From Streptomyces himalayensis subsp. himalayensis (GTDB lineage: Bacteria; Actinomycetota; Actinomycetes; Streptomycetales; Streptomycetaceae), in the NCBI RefSeq assembly GCF_013778455.1, contig NZ_JACEHE010000013.1, positions 124,001-188,000 of the forward strand: DNA of 64,000 nucleotides, in the 5' to 3' direction. The stretch's first letter is position 1. Every line of letters starts with the position of its first letter. Made by a program: the position numbers and the translations under genes. Shown piece after piece: positions 1-7,454 of this stretch. The notes beneath the pieces were generated by a model, which saw nothing but the letters and a program-made list of their open reading frames with translations, had not been told where the DNA came from and made no database searches.

Positions 1-1064
1 CTGTGGATGGGCGAGGAGACACTCGGGTGCTCGGAGTCGATCGCGGACGGCACGATGTAGGAGACCTCGGGCAGCCTGCCCGCGGCCACGTCCCTGGCGA
101 AGACGTCGGCGAGTGAGCCGGTGGGGTGGCGGCGCAGGCCGCGCTCGAAGAGGCTGCGCTCCTGTGCGCTCAGCGTGGCGACGCCCTCCTCCAGCAGGCC
201 CAGCAGACGGTCGCGCTCGGCCTGGTCGGCGGTGTCGCGCACCGCTGCGTAGAAGGACTCCATGTAGGTGTGGCCGCCGGTCTTGGCCAGCGCCTTGCGG
301 GCGATGGCCTTGAAGGTGGCGAAGAACTCCACCTGGTTGTCGGTGAAGTTCTCCCACTCCGTGTACGTCTGCCAGCTGTGGCCCGCCTTCTCCAGGCTCT
401 CCGGGTAGGTCTCCCAGTCGTAGCCGGGGTGCACGTCCTCGGAGTAGGCGTCGTTGTCGACGGCCCGCAGACCGGTGAGCGGCTCGTAGCCCGTCTTCCC
501 GCTCCACAGGTGGTTGCGATTGGGGCTGGTCGGGGTCATGCACGACGAGTGGTAGGCGTCGCAGATCGTGAAGGTGTCGGCGAGCTCGTAGTGCAGCGGG
601 ATGTCGCTGCGGTCGTAGTACGCCATGGTCGCCGGGGTCTTCGCCGGTATCCACTGGTCCGTCCAGCCGTTGTGCCACGCCTGGATGCCGGTCTCCCAGT
701 CATGGCTGAGGTCCCCGATGTACTGGATGTCCTCCTTCTGCTTCTCGGCGGCGTCGCGTACCGAGAAGGGAAGGACGGCGCTCTTGCGGTCCGGCTGCTC
801 GAAGACGCTCTTGCCGGATGGCAGCTCGACGGCGTTGCGGTCACCGAAGCCGCGTACGCCCCGCAGCATGCCGAAGTAGTGGTCGAAGGAGCGGTTCTCC
901 TGCATCAGGATCACCACGTGCTTGATGGCGCTCAGCCCGCCGGCCGGCGGCTCGGCAGCGAGCGCCGCCTGCAGGGACGGCGGCAGCAGCGACCCTGCTG
1001 CCGCGGCGCCGAGCGCGCCGCCGCCGAGCGTGAGAAGGCGTCTGCGTGAGATGTCGCTTCCCAT
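1..1064 (-). CDS. Phosphocholine-specific phospholipase C-like / acid phosphatase-family phosphoesterase, Tat-exported, 3' part beyond the window edge
   Basis: The first 354 codons are visible and the stop lies outside the window. The N-terminus reads MGSDISRRRLLTLGGG, a twin-arginine signal with a long Ala/Gly hydrophobic stretch, so export through Tat is likely. Right after it comes HVVILMQENRSFDHYFG, the metal-binding start of the bacterial phospholipase C/AcpA phosphoesterase family, whose members hydrolyse phosphatidylcholine or other phosphoesters outside the cell. The ATG at 1064 is preceded by GAGGAA at good spacing. Streptomyces uses such enzymes to scavenge phosphate, but no recognisable PHO box was identified upstream. 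The exact substrate cannot be told from this part of the protein. Confidence 0.85.
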   Translation of the reverse strand, partial: MGSDISRRRLLTLGGGALGAAAAGSLLPPSLQAALAAEPPAGGLSAIKHVVILMQENRSFDHYFGMLRGVRGFGDRNAVELPSGKSVFEQPDRKSAVLPFSVRDAAEKQKEDIQYIGDLSHDWETGIQAWHNGWTDQWIPAKTPATMAYYDRSDIPLHYELADTFTICDAYHSSCMTPTSPNRNHLWSGKTGYEPLTGLRAVDNDAYSEDVHPGYDWETYPESLEKAGHSWQTYTEWENFTDNQVEFFATFKAIARKALAKTGGHTYMESFYAAVRDTADQAERDRLLGLLEEGVATLSAQERSLFERGLRRHPTGSLADVFARDVAAGRLPEVSYIVPSAIDSEHPSVSSPIH

Positions 1065-1240
1065 GGTGTCTTTCCTCAGGGGGTGCGGTGGGTGGGCGTG
1101 GACGGTTCGGGTGATCCGGCACGCCGGGGGGCGCCGCAAGCCAACTGTCCGGACATGACATCCAGGTAGCCGTGAGGTGGTGGGCGCCCGCATCCGTGGG
1201 GCCGAACTGCCGAGTCTGGGACCCGAGCCGGGTTGTCCGG

Positions 1241-2421
1241 TCAGTCGCCTCGCCTGAGCAGGACGGTCGCCGTCACCGCGCCCGCCGTGCCCAGCACCGG
1301 CAGGAGCACAAGGTGGTCCAGGATCGCGATGAGGCCGGCGCCAAGGGCCAGGCCCACCGCGTTCGGGGTGAAGACCAGGGTGTTGGCGGTGGCCGTGGCG
1401 CGCCCGAGCAGTGTGTCCGGTGTCTCTCGCTGGACCGCCGTCAGCGCCGCGATCAGTACGCAGGGCAGACCGAGGCCGATAGCGGCGCTGGAGGCCAGAG
1501 CCACCGCGTCGTAAGGCAGCGCGCGGAGCGCAACGGCTGCCGCGAACAGGGCGATGCCCGCCGCGGCGAACCGCCGCTCGCCGAGGCGGCGCATCAGCGC
1601 CCCCGAGGCGAGCCCGATGACGACCGAGCCAACCCCCTGTACGGCGTAGAGCAACCCCACGTACGCGGGGGAGTGGCCGAGCCCCTCGTCGGCCACTGCG
1701 AAGATCGCCGCGCCGTTGAAGCCTGCGAGGAGCATCGTCACGCCGCCTGCGACGACGAGGGGCCGCAGCCGTACGTGGCGACACAGGTACCGAGCGCCCT
1801 CCGCCGTCTGCGCCCACCAGCCGGTTGTGGGGCGCGTCGGCCGGGTCTCCCGTACCCGCAGCAGCGCGTACAGACCCGCGGCCAGCGCGAACGTGACCGC
1901 GTCCAGCAGGGCGACGGCCGGGCCTCCGTACACCGCGAAGAGGCCCGCTCCGGCGAGCGGCGCGACCAGTTTCACGCCCTCGTTGGCGGTCGTCCGCAGA
2001 CCGTTGAAGTCGCCGAGGAGGTCCCTGTCCACGGCGGCGGCCACGAGGGCGGCCTCGGCCGCGTCGTGCACGACCCCCGCCGCCCCGTACACCACCAGCA
2101 CCGCGAAGAGGAGCCACAGTCGGTCCGGCGAGTCGACGGTGAGCAGCGGCAGCAGCAGGGCGCCGAGGCCCAGGTTCGTCCCCACCAGCAGCGGCCTGCG
2201 GCGGGCGCGGTCGGCCAGGGCGCCGAGGAGTGGACCGACGAGGGTCGGCGCCCAGAGGGCGAAGGTGCACAGGGCGGCGAGGCTGTCGGCCCCGTCAGGT
2301 CCTTGACCCGGATCCCGGCCGTCAGCCACATGGCCGACGAGCCGAACCCTGAGACGACTACACCCACGAGATACAGCCCTGCGTTGCGGTCCCTGAGGAC
2401 CTGTCCCACTGTCCACGTCAT
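1241..2421 (-). pseudogene. MFS transporter with a frameshift near its N-terminus
   Basis: The two parts of a major facilitator superfamily transporter lie in different frames. From ATG 2421 the first 44 residues (MTWTVGQVLRDRNAGLYLVG...) contain transmembrane helix 1 and end at VKDLTG. The continuation (DSLAALCTFALWAPTLVG onward, about 350 residues with many hydrophobic helices) is one frame away. The switch falls at about 2288-2297, where one extra base would restore a continuous protein of about 394 residues. As written, no full-length transporter is made. It could be a real mutation or a base-calling error in a GC-rich run, since the downstream part shows no other damage. The family suggests drug or metabolite efflux; the substrate is unknown. 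Confidence 0.8.
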
Positions 2422-2721
2422 GGCAGGCCATCGTGGGGCTAAGACCCTGTGCCCGTGATCGGGAAAGTGCCTTAGAAGGTGCGGGGGTGTGGTGCCGGTC
2501 CTGTCCGGCTCCTGCACCGAGCTCACGCGCGCGGCGGTGAACCACTCAGCCGTACCAGGCGCGTGTCATCGGTCGCGGTTTCGGAGCCCAGCAGGCGCAG
2601 AGCGCTCGCTGGCTGCCGCCCGACCTGACCACCCGAGACGGCAGCGGTCCGAATTGCCGGTTGGCTCCGCCGGAAGTCGTCGGCTCGGAATGCGCCATGC
2701 GACGACGACATGGCAGCCGCG
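2422..2721. other. Gene-free interval between the MFS gene and the first PIN toxin
   Basis: About 300 bases without a convincing gene. Short open frames exist on both strands but they lack a ribosome binding site and a recognisable protein pattern. The promoter of the MFS gene should lie at its left end. I see no strong hairpin or repeat. Confidence 0.5.
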
Positions 2722-3171
2722 TCATACGGTGATGATCTTCACCTCGGGTGAACCTGGCAGGTTTCTTGCCGCTTCGCACAGCTTCGGAATGTGCGAGCTG
2801 TCCGACGTGACCAGCCGGACCGGCGGCCCGCACAGGGCAGCCGTCGCGACGACGAGTGCGTTAACAAGGCATTCGTGACCATCCAGGCCGGCGGTGTCCA
2901 GCAGCTTCGCCGCCGCACTTATCACGGAGTCGTCGACGGGCTTCACGTCGAACCGGGACAGCAGGAATGCCAGGCGTTTGGCAGCGTCGCCGCTTCGCCG
3001 AACCTCCAACGGTGTCACCGCCGAGACGGCCACGCGGGCGCCCTCCGCCTCAGCCTTCTCGATCAGTGCCTTGAGACGGTCGTCGTAGTCAACGTGCAAC
3101 GAGAGGCCCTGCGCGTCGAGAACGAGCGTTCCGCCGAGACGCAGACGCGCCTTCAGGCGCTTGCTGACCAT
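2722..3171 (-). CDS. PIN-domain toxin (VapC-like), partner of the RHH antitoxin upstream
   Basis: This 149-residue protein has the layout of a PIN-domain RNase. An Asp lies on the first strand (LVLDAQGLSL, about residues 16-25), a Glu in TPLEVRRSGD, an acidic residue in LDGHECLVNALVVATA, and a late Asp in VTSDSSHIPKL. PIN toxins of this kind cut tRNA or other RNAs when released from their antitoxin. The ATG at 3171 sits 19 bases inside the 3' end of the antitoxin gene, a typical coupled toxin-antitoxin arrangement. Toxin activity is inferred from family and context. The N-terminus before the first strand is slightly longer than in minimal VapC proteins. Confidence 0.75.
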   Translation of the reverse strand: MVSKRLKARLRLGGTLVLDAQGLSLHVDYDDRLKALIEKAEAEGARVAVSAVTPLEVRRSGDAAKRLAFLLSRFDVKPVDDSVISAAAKLLDTAGLDGHECLVNALVVATAALCGPPVRLVTSDSSHIPKLCEAARNLPGSPEVKIITV

Positions 3172-3404
3172 GCGTCCTCTGCCCAGGCCCGAGCTTCGTC
3201 GGAGACCGGGGCGTGCTTCCGGTCGGCCTCGACGACCTCGCGGAGTTTGGCCCTGGCCAGCCATTGCTCCAGGGCCTCGGAAACGACGGATGAGAACCCG
3301 GTCTTCCCCGTGCGCTCCTCGACTTCCTTGATCAGCGACTGAGGAAGCGAAACGGACCGTTTCCCGGCCCGCTCCGGTACGTGTGGTGTGACGTGACTGC
3401 TCAT
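3153..3404 (-). CDS. Ribbon-helix-helix (CopG/Arc-type) antitoxin
   Basis: An 83-residue protein starting MSSHVTPHVPERAG. Residues about 15-45 (KRSVSLPQSLIKEVEERTG, then GFSSVVSEALEQWLAR) match the ribbon-helix-helix fold: a basic/hydrophobic strand followed by two amphipathic helices. Such proteins dimerise on operator DNA and repress their own operon. The Glu-rich, Trp-containing C-terminus (REVVEADRK...AEDAWSASA) is the likely toxin-binding arm. The gene overlaps the PIN toxin by 19 bases. Start ATG 3404 fits the domain; longer in-frame extensions upstream have no family support. Autoregulation is expected from the family, and no operator was proven. Confidence 0.8.
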   Translation of the reverse strand: MSSHVTPHVPERAGKRSVSLPQSLIKEVEERTGKTGFSSVVSEALEQWLARAKLREVVEADRKHAPVSDEARAWAEDAWSASA

Positions 3405-3545
3405 GTCCAAAACGTAGCACCGCTGGTAGGAAAGTTCTCCCGGGAACCACCTGAGTTCTCGAGGAGTGGCGATGAGTTTCGGGCTTCCCGTGGGTCTACT
3501 GAGGTGAGAGGCCCAGGAACGAGCAAGGCAAACGAGGAGAGCCCC

Positions 3546-4136
3546 ATGACTGAGCCGACCGTCGACTTCGGACCGCAGACCAGGCTCGTGGCGTGGCTCG
3601 CCGAGCAAGTGACCGAGGAACAGCTGGGAGCCGCCACCCCCTGCCCGGACTATGCGGTGCGCAACCTGCTGGGCCATGTCGTCGGGCTGACCGTGGCCTT
3701 CCGGGATGCCGCGCGTAAGGACTTCGGCCCGACGACCGACACCGATCCCGGGTCGTCCATGCCCGACGTGGAACCGGACTGGCGAGGCGGCCTGCCCAAG
3801 CTGCTCGACGAGCTGGCCGAGGCGTGGCGGGATCCTCGGGCGTGGGAGGGCATGACGCGGGCGGGCAGCGTCGACCTGCCGGGTGCCGTGGCAGGAGCCG
3901 TCGCCATGGACGAGCTCGTGGTGCACGGCTGGGACCTGGCCCGCGCCACGGGCCAGGAGTACGCGCCCGACACCTCGAGCCTGGAGGCCGCGCACAGCCT
4001 CCTTGCCCAGGCGGCCGAGGACCCGACCGGCGGCGGCGGGCTGTTCGGCCCGGTCGTACCCATCCCGCCGGACGCCCCGCTTCTGGACCGCGTCATCGGC
4101 CTGAGCGGCCGTGACCCGGGCTGGAGGCCGGCCTGA
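3546..4136 (+). CDS. TIGR03086-family putative metal-binding protein (mycothiol-dependent maleylpyruvate isomerase/DinB-like fold)
   Basis: A 196-residue cytosolic protein. The N-terminal half carries the pattern TPCPDYAVRNLLGHVVG (about residues 30-46), with the conserved His in the LxxHV block. A second His lies in MDELVVHGWDLARATGQ (about residues 122-138), typical of actinobacterial TIGR03086/DinB-like four-helix metal proteins related to mycothiol-dependent isomerases. The substrate is not known for this family. GAGGAG lies 7 bases before the ATG. Its TGA is one base from the stop of the convergent PIN toxin gene, so no terminator fits between them and the two transcripts should overlap. 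Confidence 0.85.
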   Translation: MTEPTVDFGPQTRLVAWLAEQVTEEQLGAATPCPDYAVRNLLGHVVGLTVAFRDAARKDFGPTTDTDPGSSMPDVEPDWRGGLPKLLDELAEAWRDPRAWEGMTRAGSVDLPGAVAGAVAMDELVVHGWDLARATGQEYAPDTSSLEAAHSLLAQAAEDPTGGGGLFGPVVPIPPDAPLLDRVIGLSGRDPGWRPA

Positions 4137-4137
4137 A

Positions 4138-4545
4138 CTACTCGGATGGTGCGGTGACCGGGAAACCAAGGTCCTCGGCGGCCTTGGTCAGCTCCAGGTC
4201 ATAGGTCACGAATTCCGTGAGGTCCGTACGGAACGGGTCAGCGCTCGCAAGATGGATCGCGTCCAGCGATCCCAGCTGTCGCGTCTGGTACGCCATGGCA
4301 CGCGCCAGCACAGTGCTGGTGAGGTCGATGAGGTAGATGCCGCGGACGGCCTGTGCGACGTAGTACGGCACGCGCTGGTGGTCCACGCCCGCGCGGTGCA
4401 GCGTGCGAGTGATCTCCAGCCGGGCCAGTTCGCTGGTGACGAGTTCGGTGCCGTCCGGCAGTGCCGCCCGCCAGGTCCGCAGGGCCGACGTCTCCTTCTC
4501 CGGCTTGATGAACTTCAGAAGCGCACACGCAGCGAGGTAGATCAA
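4138..4545 (-). CDS. PIN-domain toxin homologue lacking the first catalytic Asp
   Basis: A 135-residue VapC-type PIN protein, second gene of a Phd/PIN pair. The start is TTG at 4545, overlapping the antitoxin TGA. Conserved acids are visible in SELARLEITRTL, LGSLDAIHLASA and FVTYDLELTKAAEDLGF. The first strand reads IYLAACALLKF, where active VapC proteins normally have Asp at the first Ala of the LAAC block. Loss of that metal ligand would be expected to cripple the nuclease. It could be an inactivated toxin kept as a DNA-binding corepressor, or a degenerate copy. Identity as a PIN protein is firm; activity is doubtful. Confidence 0.8.
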   Translation of the reverse strand: MIYLAACALLKFIKPEKETSALRTWRAALPDGTELVTSELARLEITRTLHRAGVDHQRVPYYVAQAVRGIYLIDLTSTVLARAMAYQTRQLGSLDAIHLASADPFRTDLTEFVTYDLELTKAAEDLGFPVTAPSE

Positions 4546-4823
4546 CGCCGCCGCTCCCGGTCTCGCTCTTCGATCAACAGGTCTGACAGGCTCGGAAGCT
4601 CGGGCACGAGGTCGGGGATCAGATCCGGCATCCCGTGCTCCGCGGGCGGGTGAGCGTCGCCGGATTCGAGCATGCGCTGCAGCACGCTCAGGGCCTCCGT
4701 CTCGGGCACCATGCGCAGCACGGGCTTCCCCCGGTCGGTGACCAGTATCGGCACGCCGGATCTGACGAGTGCCACGGCCTTGGACGGGTTCTGGTTGAGT
4801 TCGCGCAGCCCGATGGTCTTCAT
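4542..4823 (-). CDS. Phd/YefM-family antitoxin
   Basis: A 93-residue antitoxin with the classic Phd/YefM start MKTIGLRELNQNPSKAVALV followed by ILVTDRGKPVLRMVPE, the N-terminal DNA-binding and dimerisation fold. The C-terminal part (PELPSLSDLLIEERDRERRR) is the charged toxin-binding segment. ATG 4823 is favoured because the family starts at this Met; an in-frame TTG at 4832 would add three residues. The gene overlaps the following PIN gene by the stop/start. A perfect inverted repeat just upstream (4835-4853) is a good candidate for the autoregulatory operator. Confidence 0.88.
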   Translation of the reverse strand: MKTIGLRELNQNPSKAVALVRSGVPILVTDRGKPVLRMVPETEALSVLQRMLESGDAHPPAEHGMPDLIPDLVPELPSLSDLLIEERDRERRR

Positions 4824-4834
4824 GCGCTCCAATG

Positions 4835-4853
4835 TACCTACATAAGGTAGGTA
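4835..4853. promoter_or_regulatory. Perfect 7-bp inverted repeat, candidate operator of the Phd/PIN operon
   Basis: TACCTAC and GTAGGTA separated by ATAAG form a perfect palindrome ending about 12 bases before the antitoxin ATG. Phd-family antitoxins bind such palindromes to repress their own operon. It is AT-richer than its surroundings. Binding is inferred. Confidence 0.55.
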
Positions 4854-4904
4854 TATCCATGGAAGCCTTGTGCACGCACGCGTGTGACCGCCTAGCCTCC
4901 CCGC

Positions 4905-5680
4905 ATGCCCCTCATCCTCACCGTGCTCGGCACCGCCTCCCCCACCCCCAGCCCGGGCGCCCCTGCTCCGGGTATCTGCTGAGCGGCGGCGGGGCCGAGG
5001 TCTGGGTGGACGCCGGGCCCGGGACCTTCGCCGAATTGCAGCGGCACATCGATCCGGCGCGGCTGTCGGCGATCTGGATCTCGCATCTGCATGCGGACCA
5101 CAGTGCCGATCTACTGTCCGCTGTGTACGGACTCGCCTATGGCGGGATGACCCCGGAAGTACCCATTCCCGTGTACGCGCCGGCAGCCTGCGCGCAGCGG
5201 CTCGCCGGGTTCTTCGGGAAGGCCGATCCCGCGTTCCTGAACGGCGTCTTCGCCTTCGAGGCGCTGTACGACGGTCACGAAGAGCACCTCGGCGGGCTCC
5301 GGCTGACCAGTCGGGCCGTCGTCCACGACGCCGAGGCGTACGGGCTGCGGGCCGAGTGCGACGGGGTCGTGCTCGCGTACTCCGGGGACAGCGGGCCGTG
5401 CGCGGCGCTCGGTGAACTCGCCTGCGGGGCCGACCTTCTGCTCTGCGAGGCCGACATCGACCGGCATCGCGAAAGTGAACAGCCGCAGGTGCATCTCACA
5501 CCTGAAGACGCAGGTGCGCTCGCACTCGCCGCGGGCGTCCGCGAGCTCCTGGTCACCCACGTCGGGCCCACGCTCACGCCCGAGTCGGCTACCGAGCGCG
5601 CCGCCGCGGCCTTCGGCGGGCCGACGGCGACGGCCCGCGAAGGGGACGTCCGGACCGTCAGGGCGACGTGTAACCCCTAG
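4905..5680 (+). pseudogene. MBL-fold metallo-hydrolase with an early frameshift
   Basis: The protein has the metallo-beta-lactamase metal motif HLHADH (in IWISHLHADHSADLL) and later metal or structural motifs SGDSGPC and LVTHVGPTL, the layout of RNase Z/cyclic phosphodiesterase-like MBL hydrolases. The natural beginning, MPLILTVLGTASPTPSPG from ATG 4905, is in a different frame from the rest (PCSGYLLSGGGAEVWVDAG...). The switch falls at about 4953-4965, where one extra base would join them into a protein of about 259 residues. An in-frame upstream start at 4832 exists but gives a nonsense N-terminus and overlaps the antitoxin promoter. Either the gene is broken or one base is miscalled. Confidence 0.75.
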
Positions 5681-5715
5681 CAGCAACAGTCCCGGTTCAG
5701 AAGTCCCGGCTGTTA

Positions 5716-5735
5716 CAGGCCTGTTCAGAGGCCTG
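5716..5735. terminator. Weak hairpin downstream of the MBL gene
   Basis: CAGGCC and GGCCTG are separated by eight bases, 35 bases after the MBL stop. The stem is short and there is no T run, so this is only a possible terminator. Confidence 0.3.
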
Positions 5736-5772
5736 CCCCACATCTGGTCAAAAACTTCTCCTGTCCGAAGCG

Positions 5773-5801
5773 TTGACGAAACACAGGCCCCCTCCTACCT
5801 T
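5773..5801 (+). promoter_or_regulatory. Sigma-70/HrdB-type promoter of the sugar-acid operon
   Basis: TTGACG and TACCTT are separated by exactly 17 bases, a near-consensus vegetative promoter, about 60 bases before the gntR start. Transcription would begin near 5808 and read gntR, the DapA-like gene and the IlvD-like gene. Confidence 0.6.
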
Positions 5802-5820
5802 CAACGCGTCGTACTTCGTA

Positions 5821-5836
5821 CGTCATATATGAGACG
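5821..5836. promoter_or_regulatory. Candidate GntR operator (palindrome around TCATATATGA)
   Basis: CGTCATATATGAGACG contains the perfect palindrome TCATATATGA with partly symmetric CGTC/GACG flanks. It sits just downstream of the predicted transcription start and 26 bases before the gntR ATG, where a bound FCD-type GntR protein would block transcription. Confidence 0.5.
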
Positions 5837-5861
5837 CGATATGTGAGATCCGAGGGCGCCC

Positions 5862-6527
5862 ATGACCTCCGTGCCGACTCCGATCCCCTCCCGCACACAG
5901 TTCGTGCTGGAGGGGATCAAACACCGCATCCTCACCGGGCAGTTGACCCCGGGACAGGCGCTGGTCGAGACCGAGCTCGCCGCGCAGTTCGGGGTGTCCA
6001 AGACGCCCGTGCGCGAGGCGCTCAAGACCCTGGCCGGCACCGGGCTCGTCGTGATGAACCAGTACAAGGGCGTCACGGTGCGCATGGTGGACGCGGACAT
6101 GGCGCGCGAGGTCTACGACGTGCGACTGCTGCTCGAACCCGAGGCGCTACGGCGGGCCGTCCGGCGCGGCGCATCGCTGGACGCGGCCCGCGGCGCCCTC
6201 ACCCGCGCGGACCAAGCCACCGACACCGCCGAACGCTCCCTCGCCAACCGGGAGTTCCACCGCGCGCTGTACGTGCCCTGCGGCAATCCTCTGCTCGGCC
6301 GCATGCTCGACGAGGTCCGCGACCAGGCGGCCCTGGTCTCCGCTGTCGCCTGGGCCGCCGACCCGTCGTGGGAGCGGGAGGCCGGCGAACACCGGGAAAT
6401 CCTGCGGCTCGCCCTCGAGGGCGACGCGGACGGTGCGGCCGATGCCCTGCATGCGCACATCGCGTCGTTCGTGCAACGGGCCTTTCCCGAGTCCGAGAAC
6501 GAGCAGGGAGAGGGTGAGCAGGCATGA
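5862..6527 (+). CDS. GntR-family (FadR/FCD subfamily) transcriptional regulator
   Basis: A 221-residue regulator. Residues about 10-70 form the winged helix (ILTGQLTPGQALVETELA, FGVSKTPVREALKTL) and residues about 75-215 the all-helical FCD ligand domain. The FCD metal/ligand residues are suggested by YDVRLLLEPEALRRA, NREFHRALY and the late HREILRLALEGD and LHAHI. FCD regulators commonly bind sugar acids and other carboxylates and repress neighbouring catabolic genes. Its stop overlaps the start of the DapA-like gene by four bases (ATGA), so the two are coupled. It probably controls its own operon through the palindrome at 5821-5836. Confidence 0.9.
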   Translation: MTSVPTPIPSRTQFVLEGIKHRILTGQLTPGQALVETELAAQFGVSKTPVREALKTLAGTGLVVMNQYKGVTVRMVDADMAREVYDVRLLLEPEALRRAVRRGASLDAARGALTRADQATDTAERSLANREFHRALYVPCGNPLLGRMLDEVRDQAALVSAVAWAADPSWEREAGEHREILRLALEGDADGAADALHAHIASFVQRAFPESENEQGEGEQA

Positions 6528-7432
6528 CAGCGACGTTCGAGCCCCAGCGGGCCGCGCTCGCCGACGTCGTGGCGATCCCGGTGACGCCGTTCGCCGGGGA
6601 CGGCACGGTCGACGAGGACGCCCACCGGGTCCTGCTGCGCCGGCTGCTCGACGGCGGCGTACGGATCCTCACTCCGAACGGCAACACCGGGGAGTTCTAC
6701 GCCCTCACCCCCGAAGAGCGGCGTACCGTCACGGAGTTGACGATCGACGAGGTGGGGGACCGGGCCGCGATCCTGGTCGGCGTCGGCCACGACGTGCCGA
6801 CCGCCGTCGCCGCCGCGCGCCACGCCCACGAGGCCGGGGCGCAGATGGTGATGGTCCATCAGCCCGTGCATCCGTACGTCTCCGAGGGCGGCTGGGTCGA
6901 CTACCACCGGGCGATCGCCGAGGCCGTCCCCGAGCTGGGCGTCGTGCCCTACATCCGCAACGCGGCGCTGAGCGGCGAGCGCCTCGCCGAGCTGGGCGAG
7001 GCCTGCCCCAACGTCATCGGGGTGAAGTACGCGGTGCCGGACGCCGCCCGGTTCGCGGGCTTCGCGCGCGACGCGGGCCTGGACCGCTTCGTGTGGATCG
7101 CCGGCCTCGCCGAGCCTTACGCGCCCTCGTACTTCTCCGCGGGCGCCACCGGCTTCACCTCCGGGCTCGTGAACGTCGCACCGTCCGTCTCCATGAACAT
7201 GATCGAAGCGCTTCGATCCGGCGACTACCCGGCCGCGATGAAGGTGTGGGAGCAGATCCGGCGCTTCGAGGAGCTGCGCGCAGCGCACGGCTCCGCCAAC
7301 AACGTCACCGTCGTCAAGGAGGCCCTGGCCTCGCTCGGCCTGTGCCGCCGCGACGTGCGCGCCCCGAGCAAGGTGCTGCCCGAGGCCGAGCGTGCAGAGG
7401 TCGCCGCGATCGCTGCGGCGTGGTCGATATGA
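6524..7432 (+). CDS. DapA/NAL-family lyase or dehydratase acting on a 2-keto-3-deoxy sugar acid
   Basis: A 302-residue (beta/alpha)8 class I aldolase-family protein. TPNGNTGEFYALTPEER (about residues 45-62) is the substrate loop and GVKYAVPD (about residues 166-173) carries the Schiff-base lysine. Family members include dihydrodipicolinate synthase, 2-keto-3-deoxygluconate aldolase, 5-dehydro-4-deoxyglucarate dehydratase and 2-keto-3-deoxy-L-arabinonate dehydratase. A lysine biosynthesis role is unlikely here because it lies between a GntR regulator and an IlvD-type sugar-acid dehydratase. I infer action on the product of that dehydratase, giving pyruvate plus an aldehyde or alpha-ketoglutarate semialdehyde. 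Sequence alone does not decide between the two. Confidence 0.85.
   Translation: MTATFEPQRAALADVVAIPVTPFAGDGTVDEDAHRVLLRRLLDGGVRILTPNGNTGEFYALTPEERRTVTELTIDEVGDRAAILVGVGHDVPTAVAAARHAHEAGAQMVMVHQPVHPYVSEGGWVDYHRAIAEAVPELGVVPYIRNAALSGERLAELGEACPNVIGVKYAVPDAARFAGFARDAGLDRFVWIAGLAEPYAPSYFSAGATGFTSGLVNVAPSVSMNMIEALRSGDYPAAMKVWEQIRRFEELRAAHGSANNVTVVKEALASLGLCRRDVRAPSKVLPEAERAEVAAIAAAWSI
7201..7218. promoter_or_regulatory. Perfect 18-bp palindrome with AAGCGCTT core inside the DapA-like gene
   Basis: GATCGAAGCGCTTCGATC is fully symmetric. It lies in coding sequence (Ile-Glu-Ala-Leu-Arg-Ser), so it may be chance, but the AAGCGCTT core recurs at 9447-9454 and 16345-16352 in the same locus. LacI-family operators have this kind of CG-centred symmetry. 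Confidence 0.35.
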
Positions 7433-7454
7433 GAGCCGGCGAAAGGTGGTCGAT

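Noticed and set aside
3421..3545. TCCCGGGA-centred palindrome (3437-3444) as an operator between the first antitoxin and the TIGR03086 gene
   Set aside because: The symmetric core is short and GC-rich, so it is likely by chance in this genome.
6524..7432. Lysine biosynthesis dihydrodipicolinate synthase
   Set aside because: The family alone allows it, but the neighbours are a GntR regulator and a sugar-acid dehydratase, and there are no other lysine genes.
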